A stretch of DNA of 64,000 bases from Diaporthe sp. PMI_573 (lineage: Eukaryota; Ascomycota; Sordariomycetes; Diaporthales; Diaporthaceae), in NCBI GenBank assembly GCA_021399435.1, contig JAJTUP010000011.1, positions 62,001-126,000 on the forward strand. Direction: 5' to 3'. The translations under genes and the position numbers were made by a program. Under the pieces are notes generated by a model. That model worked only from the letters and a program-made list of their open reading frames with translations. It searched no databases and was not told the DNA's origin. Below, one piece after another: positions 21,055 through 32,381 of this stretch. Positions within the stretch are counted from its first letter, which is position 1, and every line of letters begins with the position of its first letter.

Positions 21055-22740
21055 CTGAACGACGGGCATGGTTCATTGTGCAGTACGACTGCCAAACATA
21101 TGATCATGTTGTCGGGGGCAGCAGCAGTGTCGATTGTCGCCGGCTCGGATGTGGTAACCGCGTCGGGTTCAACAGATATTATGGGCATCGGACAGTCCCG
21201 CCGTCTCCCACACTTGAAATCCCAAGCACCGTCAAGTCTTGGATGCGGAGGAACCGACAGTTCTAGGCGCATAAATCGAAACGTTCGGAGCAGGGTCGCC
21301 CCGACTATGTCCGAAGCCCCTCTGATATTCAAATCCAGGCTTGGTAAGCCAGCCTTGTGCCCCAAAGCTTCAAGAAGCGAGAGCGCAGGACCCACTTGTG
21401 ATTTGGATACTAACCCCAGGTACCTGGCAGCACTTCATGACACGGACGATTGTACGCGATATCTCCAAGTGCCTGTTCACTTTCATGATACCGACTCTTC
21501 ACACTCACAGCTCAGCCTCAGACTCCCTTGTCTCCTCAACACCTCTGCCGAGCAATCGAGATGGACACAACCGAGATCAAGATCGTCGCACACGGGGCTG
21601 CAGGAATGCAGCTGTCGTTTAAGCTCTCGACTCTGGTGAGATACCTGTCATGAAGGCCGCCCATGTCGTACGCACCTCTAGTAGTGCCATAATGAGAAGA
21701 GCTCTCGGGCGAGAAAACTACCTCAAGGCCGAGCAAGTGATCGACACCAAGCAGGGATAACCACCCTCGACCAGATGCACCGGCCCCGCTGCGGACCGAT
21801 GTCGAGGTGGACTTACACTTGTACTCAGGGGCATCGCGTGGGTTCGAGAGCCCTGTCACGCCGGGGATGGTCGCGGGGCCGCTGGATAACCGGACCAGGG
21901 CGACAAAGTCCATACGGCGAGGGTGAGCTATTGCTTCGACGTGGCAGACGTCCTGTTTCCCAAAGGTCTAGATAGACACATGGGAATAAGAAGGGCGCCA
22001 CACAGTAGGGTATGGAAGGAGGGCAGAGCATTGATATGGCTATTCCCAGTTGGGCTAGAGCAATCGGGGAGAGTGGGTTGGTCGTATTTGTCTTGATCCA
22101 CTCCTCCCTCACTCTGTACTGAGTGATATTGCGCGGGTGTGTACTGTGTACAGTCTACAGTCCATAGCCACCAGATCTGCTAGATTCAGGGTCCAGCATG
22201 ACTCAGCCGAGACCCCGACATATCAACTTCCCCTTTCAGCCTCTCATCCACCAGTTGTCGTCACTGGCGAGACTGGCGACACCTGGAGAGGGTAGCATGC
22301 CCTGCAGCTTCCGGGTCTTTACATAACACCGTACCCTCTTGCCTCATAGCCGCATGAATCTGTCAAAGATTGCCCTATGAGATTTGACTCGTTGCTATCC
22401 GTTGGCCACTAGTGAACCCTGCCGCCTGGTGCTGGTGGACCTTGCAAACAGGCGTGCCGCCCGTCAGATTTTTTTTTCCTTCCCGCCCGAATTTTTCATA
22501 AGCCTGCAGGCGTGTTGATCCATGCAACGTCGCAGTGCCTGAGTATTTATACGGTTGATATTTTCCGCACGCATATCCCATTGCACCGCATCGCGTCTCA
22601 TAAACACCTACCCGCTCTCTCTACCCTCTCACTCATCCGTCCATCCCAACGCCCCTCGTCACACGTCCGCACACGCGTGTACACGCCACATGATCGAGGA
22701 CATTACTGCCAAACACCGCCATCGCCACCTGTTGTCCATA
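21055..22740. other. Intergenic, ambiguous coding-like stretch
   Basis: 1.7 kb. An ATG at 21561 opens 25 plausible codons up to a GTGAGA, and other frames up to 21975 are open on both strands, but no consistent splice path or family match emerges. The last 200 bp carry pyrimidine-rich sequence typical of a promoter and leader for the histone chaperone. Confidence 0.4.
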
Positions 22741-23742
22741 ATGAACTCATCTGAGGACTTCGTCATCGAGCCTGCGGCCATCAAGGAGCTGCAGCTCATC
22801 GAGGCCTCTCTCAGCGATGTCGACACAGAGATCACGGCCAAGCAGTACCTGATGGCCAAGGACGTCCTGGCCGCCCGCCAGAACACAATCTCCAAGATCC
22901 CCGGCTTCTGGGCTGTCGTATTCGACCACGCCAGCAGCGAGCTCGAGGCCGCCGTCACCGGGACCGACCTCGAGGTCTTTGCAAACGCCCTCAAGGGCCT
23001 CGAGGTCGGCCGCCCCGAGATCCCCGCCTCTGCCTCCGTCAGCGACGTCGGCCTTGACAAGTTCGGCGAGCCTCGCAGCGTCACCATCCGCTTCCACTTT
23101 GGCGAGAACAAGTGGTTCTCCGACTCGCTGCTCGAGAAGACCTTCTGGTACCGCTACGGCAAGGACGGCTCGGCCGGCCTCGTCTCAGACCCTGTGCGCG
23201 TGAACTGGCAGCCGGGCCACGATCTGACCGAGGGCCTGACCGACGCCGCCTACGCCTTCTGGGCCGCCCAGAAGCAGAACCCCGCCCAGCAGCTCGACGG
23301 CATCGTCACCGGCGATGCCCGCAAGGCCCGCGACGCTGCCGCCCGTGAGCTACCCGAGTACAAGGCCCTCGCCCAGAGGCTCGAGTCCGCCACCAACGGC
23401 GCCATCTCCTTCTTCAACTTCTTCAGCTACCGGGGCCGCTGGACGAGCGCTGCCGAGAGCGTCGAGGCCAAGGCAGAGCTGCAGGCCAAGAGGCGCGCCG
23501 CCCTGGACGGCAACGCACAGGACTCGGATGACGAGGACGACGAGGACGAGGATTTCCCCGAGGAGGACGTTGAGACCTTCCCGGCCGGCCACGAGGTCGC
23601 CGTCTCCATCGCCGAGGACATCTTCCCTAGTGCAATTGATTACTTCATGGCGGACACGATTGACTCTGACGATGAGCTGGACGGCCTCCAGGTCGATGAC
23701 AGTGATGATGATGACGATGACGACGACGTTGAGATGTCCTGA
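22741..23742 (+). CDS. NAP/SET-family histone chaperone (Vps75-like)
   Basis: Intronless, 333 residues from ATG 22741. The frame is open upstream, but the earlier codons (Ser/His-rich) do not look coding and the family starts with a short acidic leader then a long dimerisation helix, as here (IKELQLIEASLSDVDTEITAK). The NAP core follows: IPGFWAVVF, VTIRFHF, WFSDSLLEKTFWYRYG and ISFFNFFSYRG; the tail is strongly acidic (DDEDDEDEDFPEEDVE, then DSDDDDDDDD). These are nuclear/cytosolic dimers that bind H3-H4 and, in Vps75, stimulate Rtt109 acetyltransferase. The length and the earmuff-like core fit SET/Vps75 better than Nap1. Strong C-ending codon bias suggests steady high expression. Confidence 0.9.
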   Translation: MNSSEDFVIEPAAIKELQLIEASLSDVDTEITAKQYLMAKDVLAARQNTISKIPGFWAVVFDHASSELEAAVTGTDLEVFANALKGLEVGRPEIPASASVSDVGLDKFGEPRSVTIRFHFGENKWFSDSLLEKTFWYRYGKDGSAGLVSDPVRVNWQPGHDLTEGLTDAAYAFWAAQKQNPAQQLDGIVTGDARKARDAAARELPEYKALAQRLESATNGAISFFNFFSYRGRWTSAAESVEAKAELQAKRRAALDGNAQDSDDEDDEDEDFPEEDVETFPAGHEVAVSIAEDIFPSAIDYFMADTIDSDDELDGLQVDDSDDDDDDDDVEMS

Positions 23743-24192
23743 GCACGGCCAGGCTCAGGACACGGCAATGGGAAAGCAATTGGGCAGGGAGCTCTGCCCG
23801 TGGAAGGGGGGTTTTGGGAAAAGTTTGCAACAACATGAAAGATACCACATTAGACCGTTTCCTTTAGTTTCAAAAAGATTTGGCAATTAGTCGCGATTAA
23901 TATGGAGTCGATGTGCCCACAAGGAGAACGGCAATGCCTTGCGTGACTGGTCCCGTCTGCCCCTTGAGTGACTGCCTCGTGCCCCCAAAATGAACCCAGA
24001 ATGGGAATGACGGACCAAAACTGGACATGCAGATCGGAGGGCGCTTTATAGACAGAATAGTGACTTGAATAACAGACTTGCTCACTCGTCTCCTTAGGCT
24101 GGAGACTCGCACTACAAAACACCACCTTGATCTCCACGCTGATTCCCATCAATGGCAGCGGTCAAAAGTTTCCGCGGGAAACTCAAGCACAA
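23743..24192. other. Intergenic, no gene seen
   Basis: 450 bp between two plus-strand genes; expected to contain terminator and promoter. Confidence 0.5.
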
Positions 24193-25154
24193 ATGGAACA
24201 AAAGAACAACAACAGAAACTACACGGTCCACGAGCCTCTGCCCCCAGACACTCCTTTTGCAGGAGAAGCACCGGCGTACTCCATCGAAGACAAGTGCCAT
24301 CCTCCGTCAGGTTCTTCCCATTTTCAGAACGACAACACACATATCCCATCATCAGACTTTCCTCCCTCCCGTACTCGGGGCATCCGAATGTACGAAATGG
24401 AGACTCTACCCCATAGGATCTTCATAAAGAACCAATTGGACGATGGGCGCAGCAAGAGGAACAAGTCGTTTGTGACTATCATGGTACTCTCCCTCGCGGT
24501 GGGACTTTGCCTGGCCGGCTTCGCGGTGGTTTTTATCCTTTATGGCATGCTATTCACCGCCCCCTGGAACTGATTGCTTAGGCCTGATGGCTAACCCACG
24601 TACTTTCTAGTAACCAAAACTTGCCCTGCCTCCTCCGGTACGGACCAAAAACTCCCCACTGCCACAGTAAATTGGCAGGACCGGGACAAGACAACCACAA
24701 GTGTGGTGTCGGAAGAGACAAAGGACATCTCGGGCGACGATCCAAGAATTGAAACCATCACATCAACCTTTGTGTCCACACATGTGTCATGGGTCAAGGC
24801 TACGGCAACAAGTAAGTCTGAAAATGAATCGCACTGCAACTTTCCAGCCCAGGGACTCGAAGATTGACATTTCTTTTAGGCAGTACAGCATTCTCAGGTT
24901 TGATAACCTGTGCACCTGGTGTGTCTTTTAGCGGCAACGAACTGCCTTGGCTCGATGGTCATCATTCAATGTCAGACCTTGTTTCCGTTCTGAGGAATCA
25001 CGATGAGGGCGAGGATATGGCCAATGACATACAAATCTTCAAGAAGGTGGCGGTGTCCTCAATATTCGGATGCGAGCAAGACGGCTCCCTTTTTTTTATA
25101 CGTTATTGTGAAAGTGGCATCTCTGGGAGCATACCGAACACTCAATGTCTTTGA
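24193..25154 (+). CDS. Putative single-pass membrane protein with Thr/Ser-rich and Cys-containing ectodomain
   Basis: Model: 24193-24544, 24611-24811 and 24880-25154, 275 residues. Exon 1 encodes a hydrophilic ~100-residue N-terminus (Asn/Pro-rich) and one strong membrane helix (VLSLAVGLCLAGFAVVFILY). The next exon is Thr/Ser/Asp-rich (linker-like). The last has spaced cysteines and reads smoothly to a TGA. Intron 2 is canonical (GTAAGT, 68 nt). Intron 1 has a perfect GCTAAC branch site and CTAG acceptor, but no usable GT donor; the only frame-preserving donor is GC at 24545. If unspliced, the protein would stop at 24573 right after the membrane helix. I recognise no family; topology suggests N-terminus inside and a small disulfide-bonded domain outside. 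Confidence 0.5.
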
Positions 25155-25878
25155 GGCTTTTTCTGTCAATTCTCCAGTAGGGTACCTAGTCATAGTAGTT
25201 GTGCGGGCGGTGAGGTATCTTCGATTTGGAGAGAAACAAGGTCTGATAGCATAATGCATCGTACAAGTCATTTCGGTTTTTATTCTCAACATGCTGTGAA
25301 TGCAAATATGCACATGTGAGGGACACAGTGGCAGAAGAAGTGTAATTAGCACATGCTACGTTGACAACAAGTCAATCTTATAAAATGTAAGGGTCCCTCA
25401 GCCATTGTTTGGCATCTCGAAACTGCAGGGGCATACATCCCCTTGCTCTAGGAAGATTCATCCACTATTTACCGGGAGACATATATCATGTGTTGCGCAA
25501 AGCTATGAAACTAGCTAGCATAGCTTGGCATTGGTGTTTCAGGCATGATGCCAAACTATGTAAGTATTCCAACTATAGCACACAGGGCTGACGAGTGTAG
25601 AAAGAGCCTAGATATTCAAATTATCATTTTCCAACTCGACTTTGATGTCATTCTAAGGCGAGAGAAGCTGGAGGCTTTGCGCCAAAAAAAGGTAAGCCCA
25701 GGGCTTGGAACGCCCCGAAAATATGTATCACGGGGTTGATTTTCCTCCTGGTTTCCAGTGATCCTGATATCCTGACCTGGAAACACATCCTTCTTTGTTC
25801 TCACCGAACACATCGCTCAGGGCATTGCACCAGCTCGAAATAGCATCCGCCACTGCCAGAGCAAGACGGCAATTTGGC
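25155..25878. other. Intergenic, no gene seen
   Basis: 720 bp of relatively AT-rich sequence between convergent genes. No supported feature. Confidence 0.5.
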
Positions 25879-26293
25879 TCATTCATGGATCAGGGCAATC
25901 ACGCCCACATCTGCTACCACTGAGAAAGCAGCAGTCGGCGCCCTGTGTTTTAACCTAGGCTTTGCACAAGCTAGGGTACACTGTATCGGCTCTGGGTAAG
26001 AAGAGCTTATGCAAGTCACTCCTGTCCCTGCTACCTCCCCATTCGTACCGATATTGTTGCAGAAATTGAGATCATCATCGTTGCACACCCCAGTACCTGT
26101 GTGTTTCTTGTAAGCACTGTTGCCATCGTCGGTAACCCAGCAACAGTCTCCAAATCTGCTCCCAGACACCAAACACTATTATATGTCAGTCAAAGCACTG
26201 TGATGTCGAAAAGCACCAGTTTGAATGTACTTCTGCGTTTGAGCCCGTGGCGAAAGCCAGCATGGCAATTACGAATGTCTTCAGAAGTTGCAT
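25879..26293 (-). CDS. Small secreted cysteine-rich protein
   Basis: Two exons, 26293-26231 and 26175-25879, 119 residues. Exon 1 is a complete signal peptide (MQLLKTFVIAMLAFATGSNA). The 55-nt intron (GTACAT donor, TGACTGAC branch, AATAG acceptor) is phase 0 and joins it to a Cys-rich chain beginning CLVSGSRFGDCCWV. Mature cysteines: one at the start, an adjacent pair, then single ones near CNDDD, FCNN, TCIS, QCTL and ACAK. Apoplastic effectors and antimicrobial-like peptides have this size and pattern, but no named family is evident. The C-terminal ~30 residues after the last Cys are hydrophobic and may be mis-modelled (a further intron is possible). Confidence 0.6.
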
Positions 26294-27159
26294 TTCGCCT
26301 GAGGTGGTGTTTGATCTCTTATTGGGTTATAATTTCAAGCGAGGAAGGAGCTTAACGTTCATATCAGTGATGGTTTGACGGACTTGCAAATCGTTCAGAG
26401 GTGCTTTAAGTACTTGACGGATCGCATTGTAGGGCCAAATGTATACAATTTAGGCTTCACTGGCGAGTTGAATGTCAAGCAAGCCGCCTCGAATACATGA
26501 GTTATTATTATGGTGTTGTAGAGCCTCAAGTCATCCTTGACGATGGACTGCGCAACTATGTTTTTAGCATACGTGCGGCGATGGAGCACTCCTGCCTCAG
26601 CAAATAGTCACGAATCAGTATTGTCGAATGATCAGCTTACCTCACAATGGCTCATACGAAGATAGATGTTTAAATACATGAGTCTTTGGTCATCCCGATC
26701 CTCATGCCAAACACGGCTCTGCAAAGAGATGTGACTCCTCTGAAAATATATTAATTCGGTCCCACCAAGCGCCTTATGGGAGGTGAGTTCCGCCCTCCTT
26801 TTACAAACATGATCACTCACCGTTCCCGCTCAAGGGTGACGGTGACATGAGATGAATCTCCGCGGCCAAGTCGCGACTTCAAAAGCGCAGATGCGAGTTC
26901 TCAGTTTGAGCACACGAGGTATGATTGTCCTGGAACAAACAGTATTTCAAAAGTAACGGAAGATTTGGCAAATCCAATTAATATAATAATAGAAGGCTGT
27001 ACCTTTTATATGTACACATGTGAGCCAGTCGTTTCATTTGGTTGATTCAGAGGAGGAAATAACCATCAACTTTATTTATTAGTAAAGTATAAGTCTGTAT
27101 AGGAGACTTTCTAGAGCCCTATCGCGCTGACAATTCTATCGCTATGAATTCAGGCCCAA
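26294..27159. other. Intergenic, no gene seen
   Basis: 870 bp, AT-rich toward 26940-27080. Short minus-strand frames only. Confidence 0.5.
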
Positions 27160-27867
27160 CTATCCTTCAAAACGGATCGGCTCAACGTAAAAGTGTTCTT
27201 TACACTTGCAATTCACTTTATCAAGAGTCGAGCGGGGAACATACCCTTTCTCTTGCGGGTAGAAGGCCTGGATATGTTCTTGGATTGAGGACTCCAGAAT
27301 CGGGTCTAGTGATGGCCCTGTTTTGGTTGTAAACAAGTAGTAGACGAGAAACCGAGATGCCCACCTCAATGCGCTGTCGTCGTGGCCATCAAAGGCGAGC
27401 TCGTGCATCTTGATTGTATAAGGGATCTCCCAGCGCGGAATGATCACCGTGAGAGCGGGACAGGAGTAGATGGGCTCGATTCTGGCTGCGTCTGTCGTCA
27501 GCCTCTGCATGATCTGTGGTACCGCGTCCATTGCGTCTTGCAGGTTTGTGTCGGCCAACTGTATTCTCAGCCCGTTGTCAAGTTCGAGACTGTCCACAAC
27601 CCGTGCGATCAGGCGTGTTTCGAGCGGGGTTGCCGTAAACACATGAATGCCGTCATAGGATCGATGCGTGAAGTTGTTAAGAACAGCGGCAGCGTCTCCG
27701 CCAAGGTAAAGAGTGACTGGCTCGCTGTCTCGACCGGGCAGAATCTCACTGATCCTGCAGCTTAGCTGGTTCAGTAGATCAAGGAGATCGGCCGCATTAT
27801 ACCCTTGGGGCTCGGACACGTCTAGTGAGGGCTGTGTGAGTTGCTCTTCGCCGAAATCAAACGACAT
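27160..27867 (-). CDS. Uncharacterised protein, possibly nucleotidyltransferase-like
   Basis: Intronless, 235 residues from ATG 27867. No signal peptide or membrane helix. The middle (VTLYLGGDAAAVLNNFTHRS followed by YDGIHVFT) loosely resembles the GGxAxxLxG...xTxDID pattern of DUF6036/MNT-type nucleotidyltransferase folds, but the catalytic Asp pair is not evident, so it would be an inactive or divergent member at best. C-terminal half is helical with YYLFTTKTGPSLDPILESSI. Divergent from the Mpv17-like gene with an 877-bp gap. Function unknown. Confidence 0.6.
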   Translation of the reverse strand: MSFDFGEEQLTQPSLDVSEPQGYNAADLLDLLNQLSCRISEILPGRDSEPVTLYLGGDAAAVLNNFTHRSYDGIHVFTATPLETRLIARVVDSLELDNGLRIQLADTNLQDAMDAVPQIMQRLTTDAARIEPIYSCPALTVIIPRWEIPYTIKMHELAFDGHDDSALRWASRFLVYYLFTTKTGPSLDPILESSIQEHIQAFYPQEKGYVPRSTLDKVNCKCKEHFYVEPIRFEG

Positions 27868-28744
27868 TTTGAATGGCTTTTGCGAGCGGGATCTTTCCTT
27901 CTATTCTTAAGCAACGTTCTATGGAAGCTGTAGCTGGCTATGGAAAAGAAGGGAGTGATGTCGGTTGTCGACCACAGAGAGACGAAACAGACCACCATGC
28001 GAGACAGCTGGCATTTTATACTTTTGGGGTGTAATAGTCTTCAAGACCCTCTACAAAGTTGGCGCGCGTGGTAGCAGCCGTGGTGCTTTGTCCTCGGACC
28101 GTGTACTTGGATTGTGAGACAATGACAATAAGTCTCGATTGCTTTCGATTGTGTGCTGGAACAAAGGATAGTCTGGCGGGAACCTAGCGATAGAGAATGC
28201 CAGGTACCTAGGCACTTAGGTACTTAGCCATGTGCTGTGCTTCAGGGCCCCCCCGCCCCGATCATATGCCTCTTCGGGCTAGACCGTGCCGTCCGGCTCG
28301 TGTGCTTGCCAGACTAGGCAGGACTCGGGACCCGTGTCAGACTAAGAAAAGCGCGGCCCACGCTCTGGACAGATTCTATGGCCATGGCTGCACATGAAGC
28401 CTCGAGAACCGCTGCAACACTTGTCCATCACTCACTGTCTCTGTTTGGGCTTCACGGCCCCAGGACTCGCGGCAGCGGCAGCGGCAGCGGCAGCGGCAGA
28501 GGCAGAGGCACAGGCAGAGCCCGTGTCGAATAGAAGCGCCCTAACCCTGAGATTGCACCACGTCGTTTGGAACGTGTCCTCATCTTCGCAGGCGTTGGCT
28601 GATGACCTGGGGTGAGCGAAACTCGCCTCAGCCCGTCGGCCAACAGGCACACGCAATACACACATGCAGAGAACCAGGCCTATGCCGGTCGCCGACGCAC
28701 CTCCTCCCACACCGGCCGTGTGGTGATGCTATGCTTACACCGCC
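27868..28744. other. Divergent promoter region with GGCAGC repeat
   Basis: 877 bp. Contains a diverged TACCTAGG at 28205 and a trinucleotide-type repeat at 28471-28518. Frames through the repeat code poly-Ala or similar and are not credible genes. Confidence 0.5.
28471..28518. repeat. GGCAGC / GGCAGA hexanucleotide repeat
   Basis: About eight 6-bp units, the first four GGCAGC and the rest GGCAGA/GGCACA variants, in the promoter region of the Mpv17-like gene. Confidence 0.8.
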
Positions 28745-29398
28745 ATGGGCCCACTTATGACAACCGCCATCCGGGCGCTCTTCCTCAAGGCTGGTGCCAA
28801 TATCACCGCCCAGCTTGCTTCACGATGGCACAGCCAGGACCCCTTGCCTCAGCCCATCGACCGCCAGCGTATCCTCGAGTTCGCAATCTACGGCTTCTTC
28901 CAGGCACAGCTTGGTTACTGCTGGCACATCTTCCTCGAGCGCCTGTTCCCCAGCCGCCACTCCATCCCGGCCGAGTCGCCCGCCCCGCCAAAACCAGAGA
29001 AGAAGGACGACGACGAGGAGCGCCGCATGAGCACGGAGGGCACTTCCGCAAAGTTTCTTGAATCCCTTAGGGCGACACGTACCGGCGTCAGATGGCCCTG
29101 CATCATCGCAAAGCTGGTCCTCGACCAGACCGTTGGCATGGTCACCTTTCTCACCATCTTCCTCGTGTGGACCAACTGGTTCCGCGTCGACACCTTCGCC
29201 GAGATAGCAGCCATCTGGAGGGCAAAGTTGTTTGTGATACTGTCCGCCGGCTGGATGATCTGGCCTTGGGTCATGCTACTAAACTTCGTCTTCGTGCCGG
29301 TAGAGAAACGGCAGTTCGTGGCGGTTTGCGTTGGCTTCTGCTGGAATGTCATACTGAGTCTCCTCACCCATCCTGACCCGCCTCACTCACATCACTGA
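28745..29398 (+). CDS. Mpv17/PMP22-family membrane protein
   Basis: Intronless, 217 residues. Four hydrophobic segments with the family layout: an N-terminal helix with ITAQL, then RILEFAIYGFFQAQLGYCWHIFLERLFP (the conserved RxxxFxxxG...GPxxHxWYxxL region, here divergent), a charged Glu/Asp/Lys-rich loop (KPEKKDDDEERR), then IIAKLVLDQTVGMVTFL (typical K(L/V)xxDQ) and a last pair ending WVMLLNFVFVPVEKRQFVA and CWNVILSLL. Members sit in inner mitochondrial or peroxisomal membranes and affect membrane permeability. The first conserved block is weak and the loop acidic, as in the fungal branch of the family. Confidence 0.85.
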   Translation: MGPLMTTAIRALFLKAGANITAQLASRWHSQDPLPQPIDRQRILEFAIYGFFQAQLGYCWHIFLERLFPSRHSIPAESPAPPKPEKKDDDEERRMSTEGTSAKFLESLRATRTGVRWPCIIAKLVLDQTVGMVTFLTIFLVWTNWFRVDTFAEIAAIWRAKLFVILSAGWMIWPWVMLLNFVFVPVEKRQFVAVCVGFCWNVILSLLTHPDPPHSHH

Positions 29399-30576
29399 GG
29401 GACAACGTGGGCGGGAGGCTGAAATTCAGGTACATTGAAACCCGAAAGCAGCACAGGATGCTGCCACCCACCCCGTCCGTCCCGTCCATCCCGCCCAACA
29501 CTTTCGTGAAAGGCCCAATGGTCTCGGTCGTGCCCAGGGCCACCTGGGCTCTGCCAGCTCCAGATCACCTCGGGTGCATCCCCAACTATTAGAGTACCCG
29601 ATCTGGGGATCTGCCTTGGCAGCTCTATGATTCTCGAGTAGCCGTCCTAGCTGCCCTCGATCACGTCATCCCTCGTCGCAATGGTACCCGGCCGCATGTC
29701 TTAACCACGCCGGGTTTCGCCATCGTCGAGATAGGCGGTTCTCTGGATGCTCAGCGGTCTAGTGCCCCTTGCTCGAGCCAGGCGAAGAGGAAGACGGAAA
29801 TAAGCTCGACGAGTGTGGGATCTGGGCACATGGACACTTGAATTTGCCAACCCACGCGCAGTCTGGCTCTGGCACGGCTGCACCAAGAGCAGGGAATGGA
29901 CATGAAACGACTAGTCAATAGGCCCGCAGGAATGGAGAGTGCATGCCCTTTCGATGTGGCAATGCGCTTCTCTAGGAGAGGCCTATGTGATAGCCTGGCT
30001 TTCTTTGCTCCAGGTGGACAGTGGTTCGGGTTGGAAGGCCGGGGGTTGGATGATACTGGGATCTCAGCACGTTCAGTTGAGGTTGGACGCCTGCGTTAGG
30101 AGGACAAGATAGAATCAATGAACAGCGCTTCCGCCTGCCCAAGTGCGGCTCCTCCAACATGCCCAAGCCAGGACGATAATTGTGAGGGCTGTTTGAGGGA
30201 CACAGTCTAGTAAATACCGGCATCTACAACCCAGGATGTCTGCTGCATGTAATCCGACTGTCCCCTCGCGGACAGACTATAAGATGACAGTGTTGCACTG
30301 AACCCCAAAGAAGGTTTTCGATGGTGTATATTAATATGGCTTATTCGCCAATCAGTTACGACAATGTGCGACAAGGGATTGCGGGACATTGGAGTCAGAA
30401 GACGGATGTCTCACACATCGCACAGTACCTGGATGTCTGGCGCCTAGCTCGACAACCACATCAATTCACTTCTTTCACAGACTCACAAGAGCAAAGCGAC
30501 TTGCTTTCTTCAATCTCATTACACCTTAAATATACCTCTGACATATTTTCAGCGGCCAATACACTCGCTGGCGATC
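29399..30576. other. Intergenic, no gene seen
   Basis: 1.2 kb. No supported coding frame; the final 200 bp, with pyrimidine-rich runs, should contain the permease promoter. Confidence 0.5.
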
Positions 30577-32381
30577 ATGGCGCGCGATGAGAAGCAAGTT
30601 CCGGGCTTCCTTGAAGTTGTCCATCAGACGTGCGTCGCATCAGCAGCGTCGCCCAACACACAGCAGGACCAGTCTCTCCTAGAAAAACAGACCCGTACTC
30701 TTCGCCTCTTCTCGAGGTCACAGCTGTTTGCCTTTTCACTCGTTTACTTAGGCACGGGATACTATGTTGCAGGGTCTGTCTACCTCTTCTTGATGTTCGC
30801 CCCCGCGTTACCTACGCCCCTCCCAAGCCTCTCGTGCACGAAAAGCAACCAAGTCTCACTGCGACTGGCATTCAAGCAGAAATATGTATTTCGCCCTCGC
30901 CAACGGCGGTCCTGCGGCCTGGATTTTCAGCTATCTTGTTGTCGCGGCTGGTGTGCTCTGCCAAGTTGCCACCTTTAGTGAGATGGCCTCGATCCAACCC
31001 ATCGCGGGAGCCCAATACTATTGGACGTGGCATTTTGCTCCTCTGGCCCTTCGACGATTTCTGACGTGGATGCAAGGGTGGTCGACCTGGACAGGCTACG
31101 TAGCTCTACTTGCGAGCTGCCTGAACGGAAATACGGTTATCTTGGAGGGTGTGATCCAACTGGCTCACCCAGAGTTCGAAACCGGCGGCTGGCGCACTAC
31201 CCTAATAATGATAGCGATGGTGGTATTCTGCGCTGTCATCAACATGTACGCCTTCTGGCTCGTCCCGTGGTTCGAGCTCTTGACTGGGTTTCTCAACGTT
31301 GCAATTGTCCTTGTCATCTTCGTGGTCCTTTTGGCCATGGCCCCCCGAAACAACGTCGACATTTTTGTGCAGACAAACGTGTCTTCTGGATGGGACAATT
31401 ACTTCGTCTCTGCCAATCTTGGTGCTCTGTCCAATATATATCTGTTCATTTGTAAGTCGCACCTGTCATGTTGCCGTAGTAAGGACCTGACTGAAACTGG
31501 ATGCACAGCCTTCGAAAGCGTTGTACACATGGGCGAGGAGACACGGAATGCCAAGTCTGCTGTGCCTTTTGCACTGTTTTGGTCCACGGTGACTAATGTT
31601 GCCATGGGTCTCATCATGATAATGACGTTTGCCGTAAGTTTCCGACTATTTGTCTATTGATGCGGGTGTGTCATTTCTCAAATTCTAAATACATCCTAAA
31701 CTCCGAGCTTTGCAGGTGGGAATGCCGTCAATCGATATTCTGCTGGACTCGGCTAGCCCTATTGTTACCACGTTGCTGTACGCCACAGCATCAACAAGAG
31801 CCACAGTCGCCATCGTGAGTGGGTTGGTCGTGCTTGGGGTTTCTGGAACCATGGGCGTAGTCTCATCCGTCTCTCGCTTGACATGGGCATGGTCAAGAGA
31901 CGGCGGGCTGCCCCGATACTTCGGCCATGTCGACAGGGTTCAACGTGTGCCTCTACGCGCCGTAATATTGGCAACCGTGATTGCATCTCTGCTCTCCCTT
32001 CTAAACATAGGGAGCAGCACATACATTGCATTCAGCGCCATTATTTCCTTGTCGACCCTCGCCGTTTATCTGAGCTATGCCATTGTGCTTGCCTGCATTC
32101 TCCATGCCCGGCTCAGTGGCCACTTCGAGCCTGGACCGTGGAACCTCGGCCGGGCGGGCACGATGATCAACATGCTTGGGTTGATCTACACGGTCTACAT
32201 CATGGTTTGGTTGCCATTCCCCAATTACCTCCCAGTAACAGCGGCGAATATGAACTATTGTGGTCCAGTTTTTGGCGTGATAATGGTCGGCGTCATCACT
32301 TTGTGGTTCATCCGAGGTAGGAAGTTTTGGGATGGTCCAAATCGAGCAGTGGTGGAGCTCGTTCTGAGAGACGAAGACTAA
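30577..32381 (+). CDS. Amino-acid/GABA-type permease (APC superfamily)
   Basis: Four exons: 30577-30773, 30880-31451, 31509-31633 and 31716-32381; 519 residues. Introns are 106, 57 and 82 nt; the first has an unusual GTCTGT donor, the others GTAAGT. Fungal APC permeases import amino acids, choline or GABA across the plasma membrane with about 12 helices. Visible signatures: helix 1 with LVYLGTGYY and NMYFALANGGPAAW, helix 3 region EMASIQPIAGAQYYW, the loop FESVVHMGEETRNAKSAVP (conserved E-x(n)-EE...RN.. of the family) and later RLTWAWSRDGGLP. Each splice restores one of these motifs, so the model is well supported. Substrate cannot be assigned. Confidence 0.88.

Noticed and set aside
21830..21850. 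tRNA B-box-like GGTTCGAGAGCC
   Set aside because: No matching A box, acceptor stem or cloverleaf within the required distance.
21561..21975. Possible gene starting MDTTEIKIVAHGAAGMQLSF with downstream open frames
   Set aside because: No splice path gives one consistent frame, and the minus strand is equally open (21536-21913); no recognisable domain.
28394..28710. Ala-rich frames through the GGCAGC repeat
   Set aside because: Open only because of the hexamer repeat; no context for translation.
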